In this document: in pieces, positions 48,636 through 60,819 of the stretch
Numbering within the stretch: the stretch's first letter is position 1
How the letters are laid out: each line of letters starts with the position of its first letter
Assembly (NCBI GenBank): GCA_007922195.1
Contig: ML682059.1
Span: 9,445,748-9,509,747 of the forward strand
Length of the DNA: 64,000 bases
Source: Podocnemis expansa
Taxonomy: Eukaryota > Chordata > Testudines > Podocnemididae
Direction: 5' to 3'
Translations under genes and position numbers: made by a program
The notes under the pieces: generated by a model
Seen by the model: only the letters and a program-made list of their open reading frames with translations
Database searches by the model: none
What the model was told of the DNA's origin: nothing

Positions 48636-48990
48636 AAAACAGGAAGTCCTGTGGCACCTCTCAAGACTACCAAATTTATTTAACGTATAAGCTTTCCTGG
48701 GCACAATCCCACTTCTTCAGATGCATCAAATGGAAACTCGTATACATATACATGCAGAGAAGTTTGGGTCACAAGGTCAATTCAAACAGGGCTTTCCAGA
48801 ATCTGTTAGTCTATTTCAGCAAACCAAACACGTTTTAGTTTAAACAGTGTGGATGTGGGCTTCTAACAACAATAGATGAGAAGGTGAGAACGTTAAAAGC
48901 AGGGAAATTGCTTGAGACTATCAGACTAGGTTTGAATAGAGACTTAGAATGGCTGACTCACAGCAAAAGGCAATTTCTAGTTGGTTTAGA
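48636..48990 (+). mobile_element. Penelope-like element, longer fragment
   Basis: AGGAAGTCCTGTGGCACCTC, CTACCAAATTTATTTAACGT, ATAAGCTTTCCTGGGCACAA and CCCACTTCTTCAGATGCATC form the terminal module (48641-48727). An interior segment follows that is shared with 20290-20340 (TTTCAGCAAACCAAACACG..TTTAAACAGTGTGGATG). Its minus strand preserves CTGAAGA and GAAAGC, discussed as a hammerhead-like core. Confidence 0.7.
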
Positions 48991-49069
48991 CAAATCCAAT
49001 AGGCCTATTACTTGATTAATGTGCCTCTGAAAAGAGCCATTCTTGAAATTAAAAAAAAAATTAAACCAC

Positions 49070-49296
49070 ACCACTCAAGGAGTCCTGTGACACTTTTAAA
49101 GGATAACAAATTTATTTATTGCATGAGCTTTCATGGGAGAAATTCCCAGTTAATCAGATGCTTAAAGACAGAAAACTCACAGATTTTCTCCCATGAAAGC
49201 TCACAAGATAAATAAATTTATTACTCTTCCAAAGTGCCACCAGACTCCTCCTTTGTTTTGCTGAACTAGACTAATACAGCTACCTTTTTGGAACTT
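49070..49296. mobile_element. Penelope-like fold-back copy
   Basis: First half: AAGGAGTCCTGTGACACTTT, ATAACAAATTTATTTATTGC, ATGAGCTTTCATGGGAGAAA. Inverted second half: TTTTCTCCCATGAAAGCTCA, AGTGCCACCAGACTCCTCC, GAACTAGACTAATACAGCTA, ending CTTTTTGGAACTT. The central spacer is about 35 nt. It is the sister of 20657-20890. Confidence 0.75.
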
Positions 49297-49599
49297 GTTT
49301 CTTGGCATAGTTACTGTTCTCATTGGGAGGTAGATAAATGATCTTCCATCTCTGAAGTAGTGGCATTAGTTCAGATGCATAGGTTAAAGTGTACTTTACA
49401 CGGAGGACCACGCAAACGTTGCTCCCATTGCTCTCTAAGCTTCTCTGTGGTTAAGGGGGCTTCTTTATTCCCCGCTTGAGCCCAGAGAACAAAAACACTC
49501 CCAAAGAAGTATGAAACAATTAGTGACCAGGACTTGGTCATTGCCCTCCTGGAATCACTGCACTCACAAGATGACAAGGATGGACGAATATTGTGGAGG

Positions 49600-49760
49600 C
49601 CATAAAGCAGGCCTTGAAAAATCTGTTTCCAGCTGCCATGGTGACCAGGGTTAGTAGCCTGTCACTTAGTTTCACTGCGGAAATGCAACAGCAGTATGCC
49701 CTCTGGCAACCAGAAGTAAAATTGCTGGCACCTAGCTATGAGCCAATTTTGACCACCATA
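49600..49760 (+). repeat. Unidentified interspersed repeat, copy 2
   Basis: It matches 6180-6340 in the same orientation (TAGTAGCCTGTCACTTAG, TATGCCCTCTGGCAACCAGA, AAGTAAAATTGCTGGCACC, GAGCCAATTTTGACCACC). It lies just upstream of the LINE relic, so it may be part of that element's 5' region or an independent repeat. Confidence 0.6.
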
Positions 49761-49789
49761 AAAAATGGGCCTTTCAGTGGCACATAGAT

Positions 49790-51430
49790 AGACCAGCACC
49801 ATCACACACAAGACCCTGAGTCACTGCAGACAGAATCGCCAGCCTCCTGCTAAGAAACTCAGAGATGACTGCAAGCTGACAAAGAGAGAGGCGAAAACAG
49901 CACTCAAGGAATCCTCTGCAGAAAGAAAGTGCTCCTTCTTCAAGTCTCTGTCAATCCTTCACAAAAAATGGAGATTGACACCGCCCCCTCTGCTACCAAA
50001 CAAGAAAAGCAGCTGCCATTGGTGGCATCCTTCTAGACTTCCTTAAATGTCTCTGGCTGAAAGCACATGACTGGATGGTAGCACTATCACCACCAACAAT
50101 CTTCCAGCAAGTTGGAGTCAATGAAAGGTAACAACCATTTTCAAACCCAGGAAGCTGGCCGATGACCCCAAAAGCCACAACTCTACTTGTACCCCTCTAT
50201 ACGACATATAAATTATTGGAGTGGGTGATCCTGGCTGAACTCCGTTCTGCAATCCCCAGAGAACAGGCAGGTTTCAGGGCAGGGTGAGGCTACTGTAACC
50301 CAGCGCTTACATTTACTACACATTTTGAGGCTAGTTTCCAACCAGAACTTAAAATGGCTGCAGCTTCTAACTGGCCACAGCTTATAACTCCATTGGCCAC
50401 AAGAGCCTACCGCAGAAACTATCCAATGTATTTGGGGCTAGGACCCCTTCTGCTCTGTGCAGGGGTGGGGTGGTAATCAGTATAATCAGGCATTTAAATC
50501 ATAGGTCAATGCTTTTGGACAGAGCATATGATGTCCATGTCAGAAGTCAGGTCAGCAAAGAGCTGAGTTTGCACTATGGCCTCCAACACCACCCTGTTAT
50601 AAATGGTATTCTCATAAATAACATGCCGACACCCTAGTGCTAGTGACGTAATCTGCATGCTATGAAAGCTGAAGACATCCTTAATGACAATCAGAAGAGG
50701 ACAGAAATCTGGTGGCTCAAACCCAACCCATCAAAAATGGTGCCATCAGCTCTCCATCACAGCAGTTCTGAAGTTAAGAGGCTGCTTAATGTAAACCTCT
50801 GAGGCAAGGCTATTGTCCTTAGTTCTAACCCTGCTACCACAGAGTTGCTTTCAATCACAGCCATACTTATCCAGAACATTCAAAGCAAGAGAGCCATAAA
50901 AAAAGTTGTGACAATATCATCCAAAAGCTACTGGGTTCTGTGCTGGGTTGTGATGCTCAAAAGCTACAAGTGGCAATGCTGGTTTTACGCTCTTCCACAG
51001 CAACATGTTTGGGGAAGAAACTCACACACAGACCTTTTCAGTGTCCAGTTAAATGTGGCTATGAGACTCACAACTGGCACATTGAACTCTAGTCTGGTGC
51101 CTGGGCTTCCAGCTCTTGCAAACATCTTTCCTCCAACCATCTTGCAAGAGATGGCTATGTTGCATGAGTACAAGAAGTCTCATATTTACCAAAAGCTCTT
51201 ACTCCATGACCAGCTTGTTCACTGCCTCACATATTGCTTAGGTCCCATCACCCATTCTGGGCAACCAGGGAAGCTCTTCTGTCATCCAACTTCAACCCAG
51301 AAGATAACAGACAGGCTCCGGCATAAACAAGCATCTCATAAATAATCCCATCAATCTGCCTTATTTCTTGCTCTACGAAAGACAGTGGACAACCGTTAAT
51401 GGTATTAGGATGTTACATGAAAGATGTACG
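49790..51430 (+). mobile_element. Non-LTR retrotransposon ORF2 relic (jockey/I-like)
   Basis: Plus-strand frames, broken by stops and shifts, follow a reverse-transcriptase ORF2 in order. RREAKTALKESS-like N-terminal text is near 49880. FKPRKLADDPKS then KLLEWVILAELRSAIPREQA and GFRAG lie at 50130-50285 (the KPGK..DP.SYRPIS and EQAGFR blocks). TFTTHFEASFQ is near 50315, LDRAYD near 50513 and WWLKPNPSKM near 50711. The C-terminal half (50845-51345) has SHTDLFSVQLNVAMRLTTGT and LPALANIFPP. About 150 bp at 50355-50505 breaks the protein and looks inserted. The YADD-type region is not recognisable. Clade assignment is uncertain. Confidence 0.7.
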
Positions 51431-52305
51431 TTCTTGATGCACAAATGGAGAATCAAGGATTCACCACAGTAAAAAGGCAGAGACCTCCAAACCATTGTGA
51501 ATAAATGTCCCTTTGCATTTCCTGGAGGTATAGCATCTTCTGAAACCATCAAATGGATTTCAGAATTGTCCGTTAACTTTTAAATATTGGTATTAGCACG
51601 CACACACAAAAAGAGGATTCCAACAATAAAGCTGCAGCAGACTTTATGCTTACAGCCCATTAAAACTAAAGTCGAACTAACCTGAGAAACAGTGGCTCAA
51701 TTCAAGGGTCAGAGTAAAGTCTGCTGTGATTTGAACACAGGGCTTTCAAGACACAGCAACCTAAAAAACATGAATGGTTTGCAAAGAAGCAGTAGATGAT
51801 GATTTGCTTTTCTGGCCACACCTAGAGAATAAAACACACAGGGGATGCATGAAACTTACACCAGTGGTATCCCCATACTAAGATCCAGTGCAAAGAACCA
51901 AAACCAAAGCACATAACCTAAAACAAGAAAAAAAAAGTTATTAGAGCTTCACTTTGGAATGCTCCAATATCAATGGAGACCATGGAAAGGAGGGAGAAGT
52001 GCATGGTCAGAAGAGATCTGCAGACATACCAACCCTGACAGAAAGTGCTGACCCTTCCACCATAATCCAAGTCCCACTTAACACAACTCTAGACGTGCTA
52101 CATGTCCCCCTGCTCTAGTTTCTATGTGCTGCCTCTGAGCTTGCTCTTGCAGCTTTAGTTGTGCAAGTTCTGGAACTTATATTTATTTATTTATGTTTAT
52201 TAGGTAGCTACTACATTATGCATATAAATTCAGATTTTGAAACAAATGAAACTTTGCACTTATTCACTGGACATCCTAAAACCTACATAGATAATACTAT
52301 GATCC

Positions 52306-53012
52306 TGTGATGGGGCAGACTCACCCCACACTGCAGAAACCCAGCCAACTCTATATATGGGCAACAGAAGCTCCACCACTTGAGCACTGCTGGGCGCTCT
52401 CAGACTGCTGTCCCAACATAAAAGGGAGCAGCTTGACTCAATCTGAGCTGAGCAGCAAAGAGGGAGGACATATATTGGAAGCTCCTGCCCCGGAGCTGCA
52501 TCAGCAACAACCTGCAGGATACTTGGCCTCCAGTGGGGGTCCCAAGGAGCAGCAGCCGTGCAATGAGCACCAGAAGCTGATGCCCAGAACCTGCAGGGAA
52601 GCTGAACTTGCAGCAGCTGTCCCAAAGAGGAGGAAGATGGACCAGTGATCAGAAAGAACTTATCCCTGTCTCAGGCAGGAAACAGCCCAGGGGGCCCAAA
52701 GGATATAGCTTGGGGTAAGGTGAAAGACCAGTCAGCGTGTTTCATTCTGGATCCTTGCTGACTTAGTACCATAACCCTGGTACCAATAGCACCCTGGGCT
52801 GGGGCTCAGTGGAGCAGGAGGGCCTGACCCCCCTAGCTGGCACTGTACCCCTTGTACTGACTTTCTGGCCACTAGGCCATGTTGCCTTGACCTGAGGGCT
52901 GAGTATTGTCATGGGCACTGAGCATTTAAGTAGCTTGTGGAGGTGTCCTCTCTGCTAATGCCCTTTTTGGCTTCTCCTTGAGGGGATGCAAGAGAGGGCC
53001 TGCCTCGTGACA
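52306..53012 (+). mobile_element. Solo LTR, 707 bp, with 5-bp duplication GATCC
   Basis: The element begins TGTGATGGGGCAGACTCACC and ends GCCTCGTGACA, giving TG..CA ends. GATCC is present on both sides (52301-52305 and 53013-53017). TATATATGGGC occurs near the 5' end. No internal retroelement sequence adjoins either side, as expected for a solo LTR left by recombination. Its 113-codon plus-strand ORF is not a gene. A 5-bp duplication fits a Gypsy-type or endogenous retroviral LTR. Strand is taken from the TATA position and is uncertain. Confidence 0.8.
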
Positions 53013-54959
53013 GATCCAAATTAAGGGGTCATCTTGAAAACTGGTCCCTGGGAGTTTACTTCAAAAATTATTCCAGAAAACAAGGAACTATCAGTTTGTT
53101 CAGTTTGCCTATTTTCTGTGATTTTATTAGAACTACAAGGAGTCCTAATCATAGTGAATACTTGCATTGGTAACAGTACAGATGAGCAAGTATGTCTACA
53201 GAATGGAGTCATGCAAAATTCTTTTCATGCAAGATCCTTAACACCTGAACATTAATCTTAAACCAAAGGGCAATAAAAATAGTTAACTAGCATCTCCATA
53301 AAAGATAGTCAAGACAACTCTACACAACAGTTGGAAAAAATCTACAACAACTGTAAAGCTGCTTCCATTCAAAACAAGTGATAATATTTTAAAAAAGGTC
53401 TTGATGTCAAATGAAGACTTATTTAGACATTAAGCAGCAGCAGTATTTAGCTGTTATTTTTTTGGATCAGAGAAACACATTTAGCATTGTTTGTTTTGAG
53501 GTCAGGCATGTGGTATATTCCTTGGAAAAGCTTAACCGAGTCATATTACAAAATACTGAGACATTTAGCATGGACTTTTCCAAAGTGTTCAACACTGGCC
53601 TAACTGCTCCCACTGAAATCAATGGAAGGTCTGTCATTGTCAATTACAGCAGAGTTACCTCAATACTGATCACTTTTGAAAAAGCCAGCCTTTGCCAGAT
53701 GGGCTGTAATAAAATAACCATGTGGGTGTGACCTCAGGATAGCTGGAAGGCATGTGACTTTACAAGCACAACACTGAGTTCAACAAGCTCTTGCTATCAT
53801 TTCACATTGAACCATTTTCTGCCATCTCTAAACCATATATGTAACAAAATATTCAAACCCATCTGTCTGTCTTTTGACACATTGCCCCCAGGCCTTCTGA
53901 TCTACTAATGATTCTGGTTTTATTTTCCTGTTCGTCCACTTCACACACTACCATCTGCACACATTCATCCATCCTCCTGCCACATACAGATGACTATCAC
54001 CTGAGCTGCTGCACAGTCACCAACATCTCTCATTTAAATATCTCCTGCTGACATCCATTTCTTCTAAAGTGCTTAAAAGAAATTAGCTAACAAAGTTACC
54101 TGCTTAGTAATTACATTTATTTCAGCAGTCAACTCCTCATTTATATTGACTTCTCACACCAATCACTGTAATGATAAAAAGTTGACAAGAACACATCTGA
54201 AATAGAAGACTTATCTTGTTATCAGAAGGAATTTCTTTAGGGTGCTCAAGATAGCCCACACGGCCCAAGCATAGGTCCTTATTCCACAAGACTGATGTAA
54301 TTCAATGGAGACAAAACCACATCACAGCAACAACCTGCTACTGTTTTCAAAGACATTTTCCAAGCCCTTTTAACTCATTAAGAGCAAACTGTGTTGACCT
54401 GGGCATGAGACAGAATCTGAAAGAGTTAGTTTTTATCATTTAAAGAGAGACCAAGCAAACTACAGCAAAGTCAGTCCCAGGCCCTGTTTCAGCAGCAAGT
54501 CTGAGACCAATCAGGGTCCCAAAGCCTTTCCAAAAATCATCTGGATTCTGGTTCAGTCCTTGGTGTGTTTTGTTTTTTTTTTCCCTTCTTCTTCTTCTTC
54601 AAGGAAAGATTGGCCCTGCCTTCAGAGGGAAACACAAATTCACAGACTAGAAATGGAAGGCATCCTTATACCAAGAGAATTTACAGCTGATGTCTGTGAC
54701 ACTTTTTGAGGAGTATAAACTGACAGTGAACAAGTTCTCTAAGGCTGGGTGAACGTAAACATTTAGTTTGTGGCAAGCTGAGGTGGGAAATCAATCCCAC
54801 ACTATTTCCTGGGGATTAACTGTCTGTGTGGATCCTGCTGACGTGCATTAACAGTTTATTAATACACTCTGGTTTAGTCCCATTTCTAAACTTCCTTCCC
54901 TTGGTTTCAATGCTTATTTGCCACTCCACATAGTGCTGAACTATGAACATTTGCAAGTA

Positions 54960-55760
54960 AAGTTGGACAAAATTGCAGAAATTTATGACAATTAAACACA
55001 GACATACAGGTCTACTTATTCCAGACAGCCTCACAGAATCACACATACCTTTGAAAGAACAACAAAGGTTAATCCATATAGCCATCTACTTTGATCGCAT
55101 CATAATCTTGGGCCAAAACGACAAGGAACACCTGGAAGCCTCCAAGAAGATGCTGGAATGTGTTCTGAAAGCAAGGGTGAGACTGTGAAAGGACAAGTGC
55201 ACATTCTTGAGAGATTCTGTGACTTATTTAGGGTACCAGCTATCAAAAAAAGGTATCAAGTCAATGCCAGAAAGGATTCAAGCAATTTTGGAAGCATCTG
55301 ACATGACCTTAGTGACCACAATGAGGAAGGTGCTAGGCTTACTGAACTGTCATCGGAAATTTCTGACAAGTTTAGCCTCCTTGTTACATATGCTGTCAAA
55401 TGTATTAGGAGACAGTGGGTAGGGTTGAAGCAAAAGCTGATTGTTCAGGAGTCACACTGAGCACTTCTCCTCACAGACACTTTGGTGCATTGTCATTGCC
55501 ATCAAGTATCCTTAGGGCCTTAAAAGCACTGAATCACCCTTCTTGAAAGAACAGGAATGGAGAAGGAGCACAAACCACCGTTCAGTTTTCCACTCCCACA
55601 AGAAAACTTTGTTTAGTCCCGACTGATGGAATATATGCGTGCCCTCTCCACTTGTGGTTTTCACCAGGGCACTTCCTATTTGGTTGCCATGGAGTTAAAA
55701 GCAATATTCAACAGGTCTTGGTTACTTCCTCACTCTGTAAACTGAAAAAGAGAAGCTTTA
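54960..55760 (+). mobile_element. Ty3/Gypsy-like reverse-transcriptase relic
   Basis: Broken plus-strand frames give AIYFDRIIILGQNDKEHLEA (55079-55139), then VTYLGYQLSKKGIKSMPERI (near 55219), then VLGLLNCHRKFLTSLASLL. This follows the order Y.DD.L..S...EHL, then V.YLG..IS..GI, then FLG..NYYR.FI of Gypsy-type polymerases. The catalytic Y.DD is changed to YFDR, and an in-frame stop precedes the YLG block. Further decayed text reaches about 55750. No LTR pair was identified. The element is inactive. Confidence 0.75.
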
Positions 55761-55939
55761 AATGACTTTCAAAGTCTTCATATCCAAAGATGAATGATTT
55801 CCCACAAGACACCTGTGGGAAGAAGCTCTGGGGCACGGATGGCATTATTGAAATATGAATTCTACAATCTCCGATTTGTAATCTGCAAGCATTGTGCCAC
55901 CTTAGTTGCAAGTATTGTGGAAGTGAAAGATGTTACCAT

Positions 55940-56545
55940 TTGACCAGGGACAGATTAACCAGTCTCACTCTGCCCTCGACTACGGACATCTTCCCTGACC
56001 TGGAGCCCCACCTCCCCAACTGTGCCCCCCCGCCACACCAGGGTGACTCATGAGTGTGCTGTTGCTGGAAGGGGGGGAGGTTGGAGCCAGAAGGTGCTCT
56101 CACCCCAGCCCCAGTCTGACCAGTATGCAACAGGGGGTGGGGCTGGCTGGCACATAGCATGGCCTCTGGTGGCACAATGGCCTCCAGTGCAGCCCCCAGG
56201 GCCATGAGCCCTGGAAGGCTCTACCTCGTGCCAGCCAGCCTTGCCCCCAGATGGAGTGAACAGGCACCAGCCTGCCATGCCGCCGGAGGTGGACCAGCTG
56301 GCTCAGGGGTGAACAAGGGTGGGAACACAGAGCCTTGCCCCGGCCCCAGCACCCTGCTCCCCCACCTGCATGCCAAGATGGCAAGGGGTCCTCCCAGCAT
56401 TCCCCTAAGCCCCACCAGTGCTGAGTGGGGCAGTGGGGGTGATGGGTGGAGCAGGCAGGAGTCTTAGGTGCTGCAACCCAGGGCCCAAGGCTTCCGTCCC
56501 CATAGCCCCAGCATTTGACAATGCCCCTTCCCACAGAACAGAGCA
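55940..56545. other. GC-rich island, possible DNA transposon interior
   Basis: It opens with CCAGGGACAGATTAACC, close to a motif at 3558. About 500 bp of CCCCAGCCCC and GCTGGCTGG text follows. Overlapping ORFs of up to 148 codons on both strands are a base-composition effect. No right end or duplication was found. Confidence 0.4.
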
Positions 56546-58956
56546 CTTCAAGTGTGTTACCTTTTCAGCTGCTGTTAACTCATTTTTTAGTGAAAAAGCA
56601 AACCCAGAAGAAGTTCAATATTCAGAAGTTAGTCATTTATGAAAGACTGAGTTAAAATTGACTGCTGAAAGATGAACCGCAGCTTAACTATCAGCTGGAC
56701 ATCTGGGAATAAGGGAAAGGAAAGAGATCCAAAGAGTCCACTTAACATCAAAATGGCAGAGTTAGAAAAAATGTCGACTATGTTCAAAATAGTAGGTAAG
56801 TGGTGTTTGCAGTTTGTTCCCTCCTATTTTACAAGGAGCAACTTTTCACACTGGAAAGATATACTGCATAAAGCTCACCCAAATGATTTTTTTAAATGAA
56901 GTGTAAAATTAATAAAAACATTATTGTAATAACAAGAAGTCACGACAAGCAGGGCTGGACTTCGAGCCAGCAGACCCACGTGACCGAAAAGATTGTTCAA
57001 AGTAAAATTTTTCAGATATTCCATATGTGGATTCTTTTTTCACCTACTACCTTAAATATGCTGGACCTTTCCCCAGTCTCACAGAAACTTCCAGACTTTC
57101 TGAATAGTACATTTTCCTCAAATCTCTTAGAATGTTATCAGCTGTGCCCTCACTGGTATACGTGGGCAGGTTGTTGCCAGTCAAAGAGACACAAGAACTG
57201 AACTGAAGTCAGAGTCCAGCATTTGGTCTAGGGCCAGCCCTGAGAACAGTGTTTGCATTAACAGGCTGTTAGTGAACTTGAGTGTTGGAAGGTACTCAAG
57301 CACATTTACATATGCACTATCAACTATTAATGCAATGTGAATTCTCTTCCATGAGAAAGAAGGAAGGGGTTTTGTGGTACACTATGTTTTTCAAGGTTAG
57401 GCTTTGAAGTATGTTTAGAGTCTGGTTTCCTACAATCTGACGTGACAAATTTTGCCCTCAAATGTGTGCATGTATATGCATAACTCCCACTGAATTCACT
57501 GAACATTGAGCATGCACACAAGTGCAAAATTTGCCTTTTGGTTTCCTAAACTATTTCACAAGAAGGCTTCCTGCCCCGCCCCCCCCAAAGCATTTTTCTT
57601 TATACTCTTTGATTCCATTCACACATCTTTTCCTATGTAAATTCACTGTAATTCAAATTTCTAGGTTGGAAAGTATATTTCCAGTTTTGCAAACCTGGCC
57701 AACTTGTCCAAGCCATAAATGCTGCAGCTGTTATGTTCTGCTGAATTTTAGAATGGATCAACCATAATAATGTTTTGCAATTAAAATAAAATTTCAAAAT
57801 AAAAAATACAGTTGCTTTCCATTCATACTGGAAAGAGCGCATTAGAAATGGTAAACTCTGTCATGAATCACTGTGTGTTCTTTGAGACAGATGACAATAG
57901 GAAAGGTCTATGAGCACTGATACATACTGTACAGCAAGAATGAAAATTGACTCTTGCAAGGAATTATGGGAGCTGGATTTACTACAAGACAAAGCATACA
58001 CATATTCTCTTACTACAACAAAATAAAACCAGCTCACCTAACTTCATGTTAGATTGTAAACACTCCATCTTTTCTACTATATTGACTCCATAGTCCTCCT
58101 GTTCATTTAAGTTTGTGAGTCTGCCACAGTTTTGCACTATAACTCTTAATTCCATTCTATATTACAATTTTGTTCAGAGCTGAACACTTTTCAGTTGGCT
58201 CATTCTTACTGCATGTACACAAGTAAGAGATGTAAAATGACAGCTAGTGGGATGACCACCTACCTTACGCCAAACAACCATCCAACAAACTGGAGTATAT
58301 CTGAAGCAACTCCTCTGACATCCGTGGAGTTGCTTTATATTTCTTCCAGTGTAACTGACAGCAGAATATGGCCCATTATTCTTTATACGTACATATACAA
58401 GTCTCATGCATTGCATGAACATGAATGTGGAATCTCCTGATCGTTTCCTTCAGAAGTGTAATTGTTTACATGAGCTAGCCATCACTCACTCTAGTAACAT
58501 TTCCTGTAGGATGGGTCACTTCCTTGGAGAAGTTACAAATCTGATCTAGTATCCCGACTCTTCTGAAGCCACTGGTATCAACTCTTGAACAGCCTTATAA
58601 CTTGGCTACTCGTGGGTGGAAAACAAGCAGCCCTGGGAGGTTAAATCCACCCCATCTGCACTGCTGGGCTAGAACATATAGGCTTCTTCTCCTGCATGTA
58701 CTAATCCAACCTGGAGAGCCAAAGTGGCAACCACAGACCCTCCTAACTGTGCTGGGCTCCGGGGGTCTGCTTAAACTGAATCTATATCAGCCTGTGCAGG
58801 AGAAATACAGAAACCCCTTCCACAAGGGGTGGAGAAGGTAGACAGGATCTCTTGATATCACACGTCCCAGGGCAGGCGGCCAGTGTTACAGAAGGCTTTG
58901 TCATGGTCTTCTGAACCACAGATGAATCTCACCCTCTGGAACCCTAGCTAAATCAC

Positions 58957-60033
58957 TTAGACCTGGTCTCACTAGGGATTTTTCTCTACCTAAGTCACCT
59001 TCTGTCAACTAGGATGGTGGTAAAGCACTGGAATGGGCTACCTAGGGAGGTGGTGGAATCTCCGTCTTTGGAGATGTTTAAGGCCCAGCTGGATAAAACT
59101 CTAGCTGGAATAATTTAGCAGGAGTGGTCCTGCTTTTTTTTTGGCAGGGGGTTGGACTAGATGACCTCATGAGGTCCCTTCCAACCCTATGATTCTATGA
59201 ACTAAACTAAACAATCCTGGTGTATACACTGTAACCACCCTTTCCACAAAAAAACCAAACCACCCCAACAAAAGGCATAGGGGTTTTGTCCACCACCCTA
59301 CAGTGACACAGTGCCAACGTAAACACTGTATCCATCTAGAGCAGTAGAGGGCCCTCATTCTTGTTGATTTCAGTGCTGAAACTGACTGGGAGAAGGAGGG
59401 GTTGCAGCCCAGATCCCCAACCCACTGGGCTCTGGCTACAGGTTGCAAGCTGCTGCCACCTGGCTATGAGCCTGGGAACACAGGCTCCTAGCCAGACCAA
59501 ACTGTGGGCAGCAGCCATCCCACCCAAGGCTTGCAGGTGTCCCAAGTGCCAACAGGACTGCAGCTGAGGGGACTCAAAGCTTGCAGCCGAGCTGCTTCAG
59601 CCCCACCAGCAGCCTGGAAACTGGCAAGCTGCAAGGAGCTGCAGCCTTTTGGTAGTCCAGGCAGAGGTAGCTGCAGTCCCACTAGTAGTTGGGGCTTGAG
59701 TGGCTGTCTTACAGCTCCTGGATGCAAGCTGGGACCTGGCAAGCTGCGGAGGGCTCTAGCCAGCTCCCATCTGGTAGCGGGAAGTCCCTGTGCCCGGCTG
59801 GGATCAGTAGTGGTGCAGCACAGCCAGGAGCCTATGGGGTCCCTTCAGCTGAGAGATGGCCCTTTCAGCTCCCATCATGCTGCCCCTCAGGCCAGCGGAA
59901 GTGATCCTGGTGAGGATGCACTCCACCGACCCAAGGATAACAGCGTGGACATCAGCCACCATTGCAATTATAGCAGTGGTTGAAAGTTGACACATCTTAT
60001 GTTAACAAATTTCTGTAGTGTAGACATACCTTT
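58957..60033. mobile_element. MITE-like element containing a nested CR1 and GC-rich core
   Basis: ACCTGGTCTCACTAGGGATT at the left and ATTTCTGTAGTGTAGACATACCTTT at the right are imperfect inverted ends of the GTCTACACTA type. The CR1 piece at 59008-59200 and a GC-rich core (59385-59980) lie between them. The core repeats GCAAGCTG, GGACCTGGCAAGCTG and CTGCAGC blocks. It explains the 159-codon plus-strand ORF, which has no recognisable domain. Boundaries are approximate. Confidence 0.45.
59008..59200 (+). mobile_element. CR1 LINE 3' end with ORF2 tail
   Basis: The open frame encodes [20 protein letters not shown] then [12 protein letters not shown], the conserved C-terminal end of CR1 ORF2. 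GGACTAGATGACCTCATGAG, TCCCTTCCAACCC and the terminal ATTCTATGA follow. It is severely 5'-truncated, as usual for CR1. It is better preserved than the other CR1 copies in the window. Confidence 0.92.
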
Positions 60034-60301
60034 AGTCACACTCCATGCCTCTTTACCCACTTGTACAATAAGCAAACTTCCCATCCTTTCAGGGTATAGC
60101 TACAAAGTGTGCAGCACAGGTAGATAATGAATATTAGCTTTAGAAAATATAATCTAGCTAGAACAGGTAAAAACAATAGTGAAAATGGGTGCATTGGCTT
60201 GCATTTCTAGGTTGACCACCCAAGGAGGCTGGGTACATACTCAGAGTGCTAAACCATGCTAAAGTCCATCATGCCTTTCTTTGCTACAACTGCATGCCAG
60301 A

Positions 60302-60819
60302 AGCCTCTCGCCAGACCCCTCTGCCCAGTCGTTGAGGACTTTGAGAATGCAGATCTCTCCCCCAACACTGCCCAGGTCTCACACTTCCATGCAGTCAGCT
60401 CCCAAGTCCAGCCTCAGAGGGTCTGAACTCCTGGCCTGTCTGGGTCCCCTGGGACCACTCCAGGAGGCTCCCTGGCAGTCCTGATCAGCAGTGACTTTCA
60501 GCCAATGTGTAAATCACAGGTTTATTAGCAACCCAGTTTATACAGCAGCCTGAACAGTAGGTACCAGCTTCACCAGGACATAAGCAGTGGAACCCCCAGG
60601 GATTAAGGCTACACTCCAGGATAGGGTCTTGCCTCTTGGACCCCCAATTCCCTCCTAACTCCCTTCCCCCTGGTCCTTGTTCTCCTCCCCACATCTCCAC
60701 CCCTTGGCCCAAAAAGCTGGAAACCTGTGTGAGCAGCAGGGGTACCAGGTATAGGCTGCCTAAACATTTCCTTCCACCCCCTAGTGGCTCTACTTCATAC
60801 CACAACCCGTGTCCCATCA
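60302..60819 (-). mobile_element. LTR-like element, minus strand
   Basis: On the minus strand it begins TGATGGGACACGGGTTGTGG. About 270 bp in, it has TGCTAATAAACCTGTG (AATAAA signal), after GCTGTATAAACTGGGTTG. It ends near CTGGCGAGAGGCT. CCAGA occurs on both sides (60297-60301 and 60820-60824), a possible 5-bp duplication, although the 3' end is then not CA. No internal retroelement sequence adjoins it. The 111-codon ORF inside is not a gene. Confidence 0.5.

Noticed and set aside
52307..52648. 113-codon plus-strand ORF
   Set aside because: It is contained in the solo LTR and begins at its boundary, with no coding function expected.
56100..56546. 148-codon minus-strand ORF
   Set aside because: It overlaps several ORFs in other frames of a GC-rich repeat island and has no protein motif.
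59504..59983. 159-codon plus-strand ORF
   Set aside because: It is built on imperfect CTGCAGC/GCAAGCTG repeats inside a transposon-like core, with no domain and no splice context.
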